From positions 1 to 42,665 of the forward strand of contig CADBCX010000003.1 in the NCBI GenBank assembly GCA_902793245.1: a stretch of 42,665 bases of DNA, given 5' to 3'. The position numbers were made by a program, and so were the translations under genes. Shown one piece after another: positions 1-7,790 of the stretch. Under the pieces are notes generated by a model. It was not told the DNA's origin, made no database searches, and saw only the letters and a program-made list of their open reading frames with translations. The stretch is from an uncultured Eubacteriales bacterium (GTDB lineage Bacteria; Bacillota; Clostridia; Christensenellales; Aristaeellaceae). Position 1 is the stretch's first letter. Each line of letters opens with the position of its first letter.

Positions 1-437
1 TAAGCCTCAGCCTTCTGGGCCTCGTCGGTCAGCTTGATATCAACACCCACATAACCAACGATCGGCGCGGCACTTCCCTGCCCCTCGTTGGCAGCGCCCT
101 TGGCCGCCGATTTCATCATGCCGCGCTTCGACATGGATACCCCGTTGATTTGGGCAATCAGGCCGTCAAGCTCCTTAACGGGTTCGACGCTGTATTCGCC
201 CTCCTCCAGGGTATGCAGCGCCACAGGTTCTTCCTGCTGCGGCTGCTCAGGCTCTTTCTCCGGTTCCTTGGTCAACTCTTCCGGATCGGGCAAGCCGTCC
301 GTGTTGACTTCGTTCTTTTCTGTCGCAAAGAACGGCATCTTAGTCACGCCTTCCGCCAGCGCCGCAACAGGCGCCGCGTCAACCAGCATGACCAGTACCA
401 TCAGAAGGGCTAACAACTGATGAACAAATTTCTTCAT
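1..437 (-). CDS. Exported Pro/Glu-rich protein, 3' end beyond window
   Basis: The reverse strand is open from an ATG at 437 to the window edge, 145 codons without a stop, so the C-terminus lies outside. The start is supported by an AAAGGGG ribosome binding site about 10 bases upstream. Residues 1-29 (MKKFVHQLLALLMVLVMLV, then an ALAEG cleavage-like site) form a clear Sec signal peptide. An acidic linker rich in Glu, Pro and Gln follows (about residues 45-75), then a region without a recognised domain. It lies about 100 bases downstream of the repeat-rich exported protein on the same strand and has the same signal peptide plus Glu/Pro linker style, so the two may be a surface-protein pair. No function can be assigned. 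The plus-strand ORFs over this interval are shadows. Confidence 0.75.
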   Translation of the reverse strand, partial: MKKFVHQLLALLMVLVMLVDAAPVAALAEGVTKMPFFATEKNEVNTDGLPDPEELTKEPEKEPEQPQQEEPVALHTLEEGEYSVEPVKELDGLIAQINGVSMSKRGMMKSAAKGAANEGQGSAAPIVGYVGVDIKLTDEAQKAEA

Positions 438-495
438 TGTATTCTGACCCCTTTATAAGTTCATTATTTCTCTGCTGTTCATTTTGGACGCCATA

Positions 496-523
496 GGCCG
501 TACCTGCCGGTGCAGGTACGGCC
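496..523 (-). other. 12-bp perfect hairpin between two surface-protein genes
   Basis: GGCCGTACCTGC (496-507) pairs perfectly with GCAGGTACGGCC (512-523) around a CGGT loop. It lies 15 bases beyond the stop codon of the upstream minus-strand gene. On the minus strand no run of T follows, so it is a weak intrinsic terminator at best. It could instead stabilise the 3' end of the upstream message or attenuate read-through into the downstream gene. Confidence 0.6.
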
Positions 524-537
524 TGGCCCCCTCTTTG

Positions 538-2598
538 TCAGTCCCCCTGAACGTTCGGGACCAAAATCGCCGTAATCCTGGTCACTAAGCGCCACTGGTA
601 ATTGTAGTTGTCCGGGGTGATTTCGACATCCATCGTAATATCGTTCGCGCCGTCCACGTCGTACCAGCCGGTACCGTCGTTGTACTGCCACTGGATGGTG
701 TACTCCAGGGTCTCGTAGCCGGTCAGGATCGCATGGAAGTGAGCGATGTAGCCGATGCCGGTCTTTTCTTCCTCGTCCCAAGTGATCTCGAAGGTCACGC
801 TGTGCTCGGGCAGTTCCACGACGATGGGTTCGGCGGCGGGTTCTTCTTCGGGTTCCTCTTCGGGTTCTTCAACAGGCTCTTCTTCGGGCTCCTCAGCAGG
901 CGCTTCCGCTTCTTCCGCGGCAGGCGCTTCCTGAACCTGTTCTTCGGCGGGAGCTTCGGCCACCTTTTCTTCCGTGGTGGGTTCAGCGTCCGTTTCTTCA
1001 GCGGAAGCTTCAACAGGCGCTTCTACCTCGTCCTCGGCGGGAACTTCCACAGTTCCTTCGACGGGTTCGGCAACGGGAGCTTCCTCAGTCCCTTCGACGG
1101 GTTCCTCAATGGGCTCTTCAACCGGTTCTTCGACGGGTTCTTCGACGGGCTCTTCGACGGGTTCCTCAACGGGCTCCTCAACCGGTTCTTCGACAGGCTC
1201 CTCGATGGGCTCTTCGACGGGTTCCTCAAAGGGTTCCTCTACGGGCTCCTCGACGGGCTCTTCGACAGGCTCTTCGATGGGCTCTTCGATGGGTTCCTCA
1301 ATGGGTTCCTCTACGGGCTCCTCAACCGGTTCTTCGACGGGCTCTTCGATGGGTTCCTCAATAGGTTCTTCGATGGGCTCTTCGATGGGTTCCTCAACCG
1401 GTTCTTCAACGGGCTCTTCGACAGGCTCCTCAACCGGTTCTTCAACGGGCTCTTCGATGGGCTCATCAACCGGTTCTTCGATGGGCTCCTCAACAGGCTC
1501 CTCGACGGGCTCCTCAACCGGCTCTTCGATGGGCTCTTCGACGGGTTCCTCGATGGGTTCTTCAACGGGTTCCTCAACCGGCTCCTCGATGGGCTCTTCA
1601 ACAGGCTCCTCGACAGGTTCCTCAACCGGCTCCTCGACGGGTTCTTCAACCGGCTCCTCGATGGGTTCTTCAACCGGCTCCTCGATGGGTTCTTCAACCG
1701 GCTCTTCAACGGGCTCTTCAGCCGGCTCCTCAACCGGTTCTTCGGCAGGAGCTTCTACGGGTTCTTCCGCAGGTTCAGTTTCCTCATTATATATATATGC
1801 GCCGTCGCTCTCCTCGACCTGCTCGGGAACCAGCGTCACCGCGTAGCAAATATCCGTGTGCGTATGTTCCTTTATGCCGCAAACGGGAGCGCCGTATTTT
1901 TCATAGCAGTCGTCGGTGTGATGATGGCCTTCCAGCCAATATCCTTCCGTGACCCAGTTATCTTCGGTGCAGACAAATTCCGGCACGGAAACAAAGCCGC
2001 AGGTGACAAGCCCGTTCCCGTCATAGCAGGAATCGTTGTGCTCATGCACGTTGGCATAATCGCACACCAGCGTCCACACTTCGCTGTAGCAGTCAGCGGT
2101 GTGCTGATGGCCTTCCTCGATCAGTTCGCCGGTTTCCGGATCATATTCCGGTTCGCATTCTTCCTGCCCGCAAGTCAATTCCAGGCTGACGGAATAGCAG
2201 CTGTCGGAATGCTCATGGCGCGGGGCATATTCCAGGCCGCAGACCAGATTGCCGTTATCGTCATAGCAATAGTCGTTGTGCTCGTGGAAATAGGTGTGAT
2301 CCGCAATGCCGCAGCAAACGTTTCCGTTGCCGTCCAGGCAATCGCTGGTGTGGGTATGCGTCATAAAGTCGGAAACGAAATGACGCTCCTCAATATATTC
2401 GGGTTCGGATTCCTCCTGCCCGCACACCAACGCCTTGTCGAAGCACGCATCGGTATGCACATGCTCCTCCAGACCGCAAATCGGTTCCCCCTCCGCCATG
2501 GCGAACGGCTTTACGCCGCCGGCCGACAGCAGCATCATGACTGCCGTCAGAACGGCTATCGTCCGGCTGAGACCTTTGCGCATTTCATTCCACTTCAT
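538..2598 (-). CDS. Exported His/Cys-repeat and EEP[V/I]-stalk protein
   Basis: A 686-aa exported protein. ATG at 2598 is chosen over an upstream in-frame start because GGGAGG lies about 9 bases before it. Residues 1-36 form a Sec signal peptide ending near AMAEG. The next ~220 residues carry eight H-x-H-x3-C units (HVHTDAC, HTHTSDC, HEHNDYC, HEHSDSC, HQHTADC, HEHNDSC, HHHTDDC, HTHTDIC), most preceded by a CG-containing strand. Such Cys/His repeats occur in surface proteins of gut Firmicutes; metal binding or disulfide formation is only inference. About 55 tandem EEP[V/I] tetrapeptides follow, then a Glu/Pro/Ala linker and a C-terminal Ig-like domain of about 85 residues (YTIQWQYNDGTGWYDV). 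There is no LPXTG motif or C-terminal membrane span, so attachment is unexplained. The function is unknown. Confidence 0.85.
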   Translation of the reverse strand: MKWNEMRKGLSRTIAVLTAVMMLLSAGGVKPFAMAEGEPICGLEEHVHTDACFDKALVCGQEESEPEYIEERHFVSDFMTHTHTSDCLDGNGNVCCGIADHTYFHEHNDYCYDDNGNLVCGLEYAPRHEHSDSCYSVSLELTCGQEECEPEYDPETGELIEEGHQHTADCYSEVWTLVCDYANVHEHNDSCYDGNGLVTCGFVSVPEFVCTEDNWVTEGYWLEGHHHTDDCYEKYGAPVCGIKEHTHTDICYAVTLVPEQVEESDGAYIYNEETEPAEEPVEAPAEEPVEEPAEEPVEEPVEEPIEEPVEEPIEEPVEEPVEEPVEEPVEEPVEEPIEEPVEEPVEEPIEEPVEEPIEEPVEEPVEEPVEEPIEEPVDEPIEEPVEEPVEEPVEEPVEEPVEEPIEEPIEEPIEEPIEEPVEEPVEEPVEEPIEEPIEEPIEEPVEEPVEEPVEEPFEEPVEEPIEEPVEEPVEEPVEEPVEEPVEEPVEEPVEEPIEEPVEGTEEAPVAEPVEGTVEVPAEDEVEAPVEASAEETDAEPTTEEKVAEAPAEEQVQEAPAAEEAEAPAEEPEEEPVEEPEEEPEEEPAAEPIVVELPEHSVTFEITWDEEEKTGIGYIAHFHAILTGYETLEYTIQWQYNDGTGWYDVDGANDITMDVEITPDNYNYQWRLVTRITAILVPNVQGD
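1088..1744 (-). repeat. 12-bp coding tandem repeat (EEP[V/I] stalk)
   Basis: About 55 copies of a 12-bp unit encode Glu-Glu-Pro-Val or Glu-Glu-Pro-Ile, with rare variants (DEPI, EEPF, EEPA). Synonymous codons are mixed and several blocks of units recur, suggesting expansion by slippage or unequal exchange. Because each unit is 12 bp, copy-number change keeps the reading frame and alters only stalk length. The repeat also leaves long open frames on the other strand, which are artefacts. Confidence 0.95.
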
Positions 2599-3252
2599 CT
2601 TTCTTGCCCTCCCAACGAACAAGTTTTTTCATTCTTGTTTTCATTGCCTGTTAATGAGTTTGTGAACATCCGGATTCTATTTCTACGGTGACACATGTAA
2701 TAATTTCCAGCATTTGGCAGTCCATGTGTGCAGAACATTAGAGATATCCAGTAGTTATTTTACCTCAAATTTACCATTTTTTCAAGGGTCTTTTGCAAAT
2801 AATTCCGCAATAATTTTGTGAAAAAAAATTCTATATATTGACAAATTTATGTGGAATTATGCAAATTATATGCATAGATATTCTTTCGTCCTGCATGTTT
2901 ATAATGTTTATTACATACATTACCGGTTTTCCCGGCCCCTCTGCCTGCCGCAAAAAATCAGCAAAGCGGGATATTTAGTATTTTTTTCGGACAGCCGGGC
3001 ACAATATATCAATAGGGTGATGAAAAATCGTTCTGCCGGCTACAAAAACTGCTTTCGTCTTTCCCCGGCAATATACATTCTGGTGTTATAAAATGCATAT
3101 CATAACATGCTTTTTCCCTTATTCCCGGCTGCAAAAAAAATTTCATTTTCTTTTTTGGCCGATTCGGGTTTTGTCCGTTGCGAAAAGGGGCAGAATATGA
3201 TAATATGAAGTGTATTTTTCATGATTTTACCAACGGAAGGAAGGACTGTTTT
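2599..3252. other. AT-rich gene-free intergenic region
   Basis: This 650-bp gap separates two divergently oriented genes and is visibly much richer in A+T than its surroundings, especially 2690-2900 and 3085-3165. No convincing ORF with a ribosome binding site was found. It holds a consensus -35 hexamer TTGACA at 2838-2843 with no -10 at normal spacing, and the probable argS promoter near its right end. The minus-strand promoter must also lie here: TAGAAT (2674-2679 on the minus strand) is a possible -10, but its -35 is poor. Confidence 0.6.
3171..3201 (+). promoter_or_regulatory. Probable argS promoter
   Basis: TTGTCC (3171-3176) and TATGAT (3196-3201) are separated by 19 bases, longer than the ideal 17. 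The -10 is followed by more AT-rich sequence and lies about 50 bases before the argS start codon. Confidence 0.4.
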
Positions 3253-4965
3253 ATGGACATGAGACAGCGCATCGCCGGCCTGGCGGGGGAAATGCTGGCC
3301 GCGGCGTTCCCCGAGGCCCAGGGACTGCCGGAGGATCTGGCTGCTTTGCTGGAAGTGCCGCCCGATCCCGCCATGGGGGACTATGCTTTCCCCTGCTTTA
3401 AGCTGAGCAAGGCGCTGCGCATGGGCCCGCCCATGATCGCCAAGAAATTATCGGAGTCTGTGCAGCGGCCCGACATCGCCCGGGTGGAGTGCGTGGGCGG
3501 TTATTTGAATTTCTTTTTCAACCGGGAAAACTTCGCCCGGGAAATGCTCGCCGCCATCATGCAGGCCCCGGAAAAATGGGGCAGCAGCGGCGAGGGCCAG
3601 GGCAAGACCGTCTGCGTGGAGTATTCCTCCATCAACATTGCCAAGCGGTTCCATCTGGGCCACCTGTCTACCACGGTGATCGGCAATTCCCTGAAGCGCA
3701 TCTATGATTTCCTGGGCTGGCATACCGTGTCCATCAACTACCTGGGCGACTGGGGCACCCAGTTCGGCAAGATGATCTGCGCCTACAAAAAATGGGGCGA
3801 CAAAGAAACCGTCGAAAAGGGCGGCGTGGACGAGATGACGAAGCTCTACGTCCGCTTCAACGAGGAAGCGAAGCTCGACCCCGCCCTGGAGGACGAGGGC
3901 CGCGCCTGGTTCAAGAAGATCGAGGACGGCGACGAGGAAGCCCTCTCCATCTTCCACTGGTTCAAGGACGTGACCCTGCGGGACGCCATGAAGGTCTACG
4001 ACGTGCTGGGCGTGCAGTTCGACAGCTACGACGGCGAGAGCGTGATGGCCGGGAAAACGGATCGGGTGGTTCGGGAGCTGGAAGAAAAAGGCCTGCTCAA
4101 GGATTCCGACGGGGCGAAAATCGTGGATTTGGAGCCCTATGACATGCCGCCCTATCTGATTCTCAAGTCCGACGGCGCGACCCTGTACGCCACCCGTGAC
4201 ATCGCCGCCGCCATCTACCGCAAGGAAACCTATCACTTTGACCAGAGCCTGTACATCGTGGCGTATCAGCAGGATCTGCACTTCAAGCAGCTGTTCCAGG
4301 TGCTGGATCTGATGGGCTATGATTGGGCCAAAGACCAGTGCAAGCACGTGGCCTTCGGCATGGTGTCCTATGAGGGCCAGGCCATGGCGACCCGCACCGG
4401 GCACGTGGTGCTGCTGGACGAGCTGCTTTCCCGGGCCCAGGAAAAGGCGCTGGCCATCATCAACGAAAAATCCCCCAACCTGGACAACAAGCCCGAGGTG
4501 GCCCGGCAGGTGGGCGTGGGCGCGGTGGTCTACGCCACCCTGCAAAACAACCGCATCAAGGACATTGATTTCTGGTGGGATCGCGCCCTGAACTTTGACG
4601 GTGAAACCGGCCCCTATGTGCAGTACACCTTTGCCCGCTGCTGCTCCGTGCTGCGGAAAGCGCCGGAAATCACCGCCGCCCCGGACTACGCCGCCCTCAC
4701 CGACGACGAGGCCCAGGCCCTGCTGCGGCTGCTCTCCCGTTTCCCGGAAGCCGTTTCCGAAGCGTGCCTGCGCAACGAGCCCTCCATCGTCACCCGCGCC
4801 ACCACGGAAATCGCCAAGGCGTACAACAAGTATTATTACGAGCACCGCATCCTGGACGACGACCCCGCCGCCACAGCCGCGCGCTTGCAGCTCACCGACG
4901 CCGCCCGCCAGGTCATCAAAACCGGCCTGTACCTCATCGGGCTGGATGCGCCGGAGAGGATGTAA
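3253..4965 (+). CDS. argS: Arginyl-tRNA synthetase
   Basis: A 570-aa class I aminoacyl-tRNA synthetase that charges tRNA-Arg with arginine using ATP in the cytoplasm. The frame opens upstream at a TTG, but ATG at 3253 is preferred because AAGGAAGGA lies at correct spacing. The N-terminal Arg-tRNA synthetase domain (about 1-115) leads into the catalytic fold with the HLGH signature (H134-H137, in a KRFHLGHLSTTVIGNSL context). The KMSKS-like loop is degenerate (ATRTGHVVLLDELL), as in many ArgRS enzymes. The C-terminal DALR-type anticodon-binding domain ends in the typical GLDAPERM. Length matches the family. It appears monocistronic, with its own promoter upstream and an inverted repeat downstream. 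Confidence 0.97.
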   Translation: MDMRQRIAGLAGEMLAAAFPEAQGLPEDLAALLEVPPDPAMGDYAFPCFKLSKALRMGPPMIAKKLSESVQRPDIARVECVGGYLNFFFNRENFAREMLAAIMQAPEKWGSSGEGQGKTVCVEYSSINIAKRFHLGHLSTTVIGNSLKRIYDFLGWHTVSINYLGDWGTQFGKMICAYKKWGDKETVEKGGVDEMTKLYVRFNEEAKLDPALEDEGRAWFKKIEDGDEEALSIFHWFKDVTLRDAMKVYDVLGVQFDSYDGESVMAGKTDRVVRELEEKGLLKDSDGAKIVDLEPYDMPPYLILKSDGATLYATRDIAAAIYRKETYHFDQSLYIVAYQQDLHFKQLFQVLDLMGYDWAKDQCKHVAFGMVSYEGQAMATRTGHVVLLDELLSRAQEKALAIINEKSPNLDNKPEVARQVGVGAVVYATLQNNRIKDIDFWWDRALNFDGETGPYVQYTFARCCSVLRKAPEITAAPDYAALTDDEAQALLRLLSRFPEAVSEACLRNEPSIVTRATTEIAKAYNKYYYEHRILDDDPAATAARLQLTDAARQVIKTGLYLIGLDAPERM

Positions 4966-4971
4966 TTCAGC

Positions 4972-5069
4972 AGAGTTCAGAGTGCAGAGTACAGATTTAT
5001 ATCGTTGAGCAATCACGGAAAACAATCATTGTAATTGCTAAAATATCTGTACTCTGAACTCTGTACTCT
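4972..5069. repeat. 25-bp imperfect inverted repeat after argS
   Basis: The left arm 4972-4996 and right arm 5045-5069 are inverted copies matching at 23 of 25 positions, around a 48-base AT-rich centre. Each arm is built from an internal CAGAGT-type hexamer repeat (AGAGTTCAGAGTGCAGAGTA). No T tract follows, so it is more like a dispersed palindromic element than a terminator, although it could act as a 3' end stabiliser for argS. Confidence 0.7.
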
Positions 5070-5149
5070 CTCCTGTTTTCCGTTTTCAATAACCAAATAT
5101 CGTTTTGCGGCATAAGATAGATTCAAGAACCCCGAAAGGAGGCAGCGGC

Positions 5150-5986
5150 ATGAAGTTTACGAAAATGCACGGCATCGGCAACGATTATATTTATGTGAAT
5201 TGCTTTGAAGAGGTGGTCAACGATCCCGAGCGCCTGTCCATCGTCATGTCCCGGCCGCATTTCGGGGTGGGCGCGGACGGGCTGATCCTGATCGAGCCCA
5301 GCGATACCGCGGACTTCGGCATGCGTGTATACAACGCTGACGGCAGCGAAGCGGACATGTGCGGCAACGGCATCCGCTGCGTGGGCAAGTATGTGTACGA
5401 GCGCGGCCTGACGGACAAAACCGAGCTGACCATCGACACCAAGGGCGGCCTGCGGGTGATCCAGCTGTTTGTGGAGGGCGGCAAGGTCGTCAGGGTGAAG
5501 GTGGACATGGGCACGCCGGAGCTGAACCCCCGGCTGATTCCCGTGAACCTGCCGGGCGAGCTGGTGCTGCGCCACCGGCTGCAGATCATGGGCCAGACCT
5601 GGTACATCACCTGCGTGAACATGGGCAACCCCCACGCGGTGGTGTTCGTACGAGATCCGGAAGTCATCGACCTGCCCACCATCGGCCCCATGATCGAGCA
5701 TCATCCCCTGTTCCCCCGGCGCACCAACGTGGAGTTCGTACGCATCATCGACCGGGGCATCCTGCAAATGCGCGTGTGGGAGCGGGGAGCAGGCGAAACC
5801 CTGGCCTGCGGCACCGGGGCCTGCGCGTCGCTGGTCGCCACCGTGCTGGCCGGGCTCTGTGACCGCACCGTGCAGATGAAGCTGTCCGGCGGCAATCTGC
5901 TGCTGCATTGGGACGCCAGCGACAACCACGTGTACCAGACCGGCCCCGCCGCGTTTGTGTACGACGGGGAGTGGCTGGAAGATTGA
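5150..5986 (+). CDS. dapF: Diaminopimelate epimerase
   Basis: A 278-aa enzyme that interconverts LL- and meso-diaminopimelate, the latter serving peptidoglycan and lysine synthesis. ATG at 5150 is chosen over an upstream frame extension because GAAAGGAGG precedes it. Both catalytic cysteines are visible: C71 in ADMCGNGIRC and C220 in ETLACGTGACAS. The N-terminal GIGNDYIYVN also fits the family. The next gene is dapL, whose product LL-diaminopimelate is the DapF substrate, so adjacent genes encode consecutive steps. A pair of palindromic repeats and a separate promoter lie between the two, so they may be transcribed independently. Confidence 0.97.
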   Translation: MKFTKMHGIGNDYIYVNCFEEVVNDPERLSIVMSRPHFGVGADGLILIEPSDTADFGMRVYNADGSEADMCGNGIRCVGKYVYERGLTDKTELTIDTKGGLRVIQLFVEGGKVVRVKVDMGTPELNPRLIPVNLPGELVLRHRLQIMGQTWYITCVNMGNPHAVVFVRDPEVIDLPTIGPMIEHHPLFPRRTNVEFVRIIDRGILQMRVWERGAGETLACGTGACASLVATVLAGLCDRTVQMKLSGGNLLLHWDASDNHVYQTGPAAFVYDGEWLED

Positions 5987-5995
5987 TGTTTTTTA

Positions 5996-6040
5996 CTGGG
6001 GGAAACCATTCTTTGGAGGTCAAAGAATGGTTTCCCCCAG
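5996..6040. repeat. Dispersed palindrome family 1, copy 1
   Basis: CTGGGGGAAACCATTCTTTG (5996-6015) pairs perfectly over 20 bp with 6021-6040 around a GAGGT loop. The right flank (6041-6062) is the inverse of the left flank of copies 2 and 4 (consensus GGCTTTCTCGGAAGGGGGT), so this copy is inverted relative to them and the element is asymmetric outside the palindrome. It starts 10 bases after dapF and might also act as a transcript end, although no T tract follows. Confidence 0.85.
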
Positions 6041-6121
6041 ACCCCTTTCCAAGAAAGCCATAGTTTTTCTGTCTTCCACGATTGATCAATGTGGCAAGAT
6101 ATTGCCTTTCTCGGAGGGGGA

Positions 6122-6164
6122 CTGGGGGAACCGCTCTTTGGGCCCCAAAGAGCGGTTCCCCCAG
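6122..6164. repeat. Dispersed palindrome family 1, copy 2
   Basis: CTGGGGGAACCGCTCTTTGG (6122-6141) pairs perfectly with 6145-6164 around a GCC loop. It is preceded by GCCTTTCTCGGAGGGGGA, matching the flank of copy 4. Relative to copy 1 the stem has AACCGCTC in place of AACCATTC, with matching changes in the other arm. It lies about 80 bases downstream of copy 1 in opposite orientation. Confidence 0.85.
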
Positions 6165-6196
6165 AAAACGAGTACCAAAAAAGAACCGTTTTCCGG

Positions 6197-6226
6197 ATGA
6201 CATTTCGGCGGATTGTGGTATATACT
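6197..6226 (+). promoter_or_regulatory. Probable dapL promoter
   Basis: ATGACA (6197-6202, five of six consensus bases) and TATACT (6221-6226) are 18 bp apart, about 90 bases before the dapL start and just downstream of palindrome copy 2. Confidence 0.55.
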
Positions 6227-6316
6227 GAACACGGTCTGTCCGAAACCGGGGTTTTCATGCGTTTCGGCTTTCCGCATCATTACGGGCGCTGGCCGCCCCA
6301 TCATGGAGGCTGACAC

Positions 6317-7525
6317 ATGAAAATCAACACCAACCTGGCAACCCTGCCCGCCGGATATCTGTTCGCCGAAGTCGCCAAGCGCGTGAAGGAATACGCCGCC
6401 AGGAATCCCGACGCGGACATTCTGCGCCTGGGCATCGGCGACGTGACGCGGCCTTTGGTGCCCGCCGTGGTGGACGCGCTGAAAAAGGCCGCCGACGAAA
6501 TGGGTACGCCGGAAGGGTTCCACGGTTACGGGCCGGATTTCGGCTATGACTTCCTGATCAACGCCATTATCGACGCGAACTATACGCCCCGCGGCGTGAA
6601 GATCGATTTTGACGAAGTGTTTATCTCCGACGGCGCCAAGTCCGACGTGGGCAATCTGCAGGAGCTGTTCGGGGCCGACGCCGCTATCGCCGTCACCGAC
6701 CCGGTGTATCCCGTATATGTGGACTCCAACGCCATGGCGGGCCGCCTGGGGCAGTTTGTGAACGGCAAGTGGACAAAGCTCACCTACCTGCCCTGCAACG
6801 CGGAAAACGGGTTCGTGCCGCCGCTGCCGGACAAACGGGTGGACGTGGTGTATCTTTGCTATCCCAACAACCCCACCGGCACGGTGCTGACCAAAGCGCA
6901 GCTCAAAAAGTTCGTGGACTGGGCGCTGGAAAACGACGCCCTGATCGTGTACGACGCGGCGTATAAAGCCTTTATTACCGACCCGGAAATCCCGCTGAGC
7001 ATTTATGAAATCCCCGGCGCGAAGCAGTGCGCCATGGAGTGCTGCTCCTTCTCCAAGACCGCGGGCTTCACCGGCACCCGCTGCGCCTACACCATCGTGC
7101 CCAAGGAGCTGGTGTTTGACGGCGTAAGCCTGAACCGCATTTGGGGCCGCCGCCAGGCCACCAAGTTCAACGGCGTTTCCTACCCCATCCAGCGGGCGGC
7201 CGCGGCGGTGTACTCCCCCGAGGGCTTGAAGCAGAACCAGGCGAACATCGACTATTACCACGCCAACGCCAAGGTCATCCGGGAAGGGCTGCAAAGCGCG
7301 GGCATCCGGGTCTTCGGCGGCGTTCACGCCCCTTATATCTGGATGAAGACGCCGAACAATATGCCCTCCTGGGATTTCTTCGACCTGCTGCTCACCCAGG
7401 CCCACGTGGTCGGCACCCCCGGCGAAGGCTTCGGCCCCGCGGGCGAAGGCTACTTCCGCCTGACCGCGTTCAACACGCTGGAAAAGACCAAGGATGCGGT
7501 CAGCAGGATTGTGGGCATTCTGTAA
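6317..7525 (+). CDS. dapL: LL-diaminopimelate aminotransferase
   Basis: A 402-aa PLP-dependent class I/II aminotransferase that converts tetrahydrodipicolinate plus glutamate directly to LL-diaminopimelate, bypassing the succinylase or acetylase branches of lysine synthesis. ATG at 6317 has GGAGG 8 bases upstream. Family features: the N-terminal [17 protein letters not shown] and [11 protein letters not shown], the [11 protein letters not shown] loop, the PLP-contacting YPNNPTGT, and [12 protein letters not shown] carrying the Schiff-base lysine K247. Length is typical. Its product is the substrate of dapF immediately upstream. The presence of dapL argues that this organism uses the aminotransferase pathway to meso-DAP. 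Confidence 0.96.
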   Translation: MKINTNLATLPAGYLFAEVAKRVKEYAARNPDADILRLGIGDVTRPLVPAVVDALKKAADEMGTPEGFHGYGPDFGYDFLINAIIDANYTPRGVKIDFDEVFISDGAKSDVGNLQELFGADAAIAVTDPVYPVYVDSNAMAGRLGQFVNGKWTKLTYLPCNAENGFVPPLPDKRVDVVYLCYPNNPTGTVLTKAQLKKFVDWALENDALIVYDAAYKAFITDPEIPLSIYEIPGAKQCAMECCSFSKTAGFTGTRCAYTIVPKELVFDGVSLNRIWGRRQATKFNGVSYPIQRAAAAVYSPEGLKQNQANIDYYHANAKVIREGLQSAGIRVFGGVHAPYIWMKTPNNMPSWDFFDLLLTQAHVVGTPGEGFGPAGEGYFRLTAFNTLEKTKDAVSRIVGIL

Positions 7526-7564
7526 GGAATTTTCTTCCCTGTATCCCGTATTCTATCCAACAGG

Positions 7565-7716
7565 CAGATTCTTCGCTTATCCCCTCGCTCTGCTTCGGGG
7601 ATGCTCAGAATGACAGCATACGCTTCTTGATCTCTTGTTTGAAGACGGCATAGCTTCTTATTATACCGAACCTTCGCTGTCATCCTGAGTCACGCGCAGC
7701 GTGAACGAAGGATCTG
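7565..7716. repeat. Inverted pair of CAGATYCTTCG...CAGRATGACAG repeat units
   Basis: The unit at 7565-7616 begins CAGATTCTTCGC and ends CTCAGAATGACAG; the unit at 7677-7716 is its inverse, beginning CTGTCATCCTGAG and ending CGAAGGATCTG. The centres of the units differ and are themselves palindromic (CGCTCTGCTTCGGGG; CACGCGCAGCGTG). Sequences of this type recur between genes in many clostridial genomes. The pair occupies most of the 265-bp gap between dapL and purA; no gene lies here. Confidence 0.75.
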
Positions 7717-7790
7717 AAAAAGATACATTGCTCATACAGAGCATAATGATGTTTCCTCGGTAAATACAGTAATTTCAGGAGGGGTCAATC

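Noticed and set aside
538..760. Truncation of the EEP-repeat protein
   Set aside because: The protein stops after an apparently complete Ig-like domain and other frames show no continuation. The absence of an anchor is odd but not proof of a frameshift.
1100..1740. CRISPR array
   Set aside because: The regular repeat is coding, with a 12-bp period and no unique spacers.
733..2691. A 652-codon plus-strand frame rich in Phe, Leu and Gly
   Set aside because: It is the antisense shadow of the EEP[V/I] repeat gene; the 12-bp repeat keeps several frames open. It has no ribosome binding site or recognisable domain, while the minus strand has a signal peptide and structured modules.
2838..2866. TTGACA in the AT-rich gap as a plus-strand promoter
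   Set aside because: The 17-bp position holds GCAAAT and neighbouring offsets are no better, so there is no paired -10.
3448..5025. A 525-codon minus-strand frame over argS
   Set aside because: High third-position G+C leaves the complementary frame open; argS on the plus strand is unmistakable.
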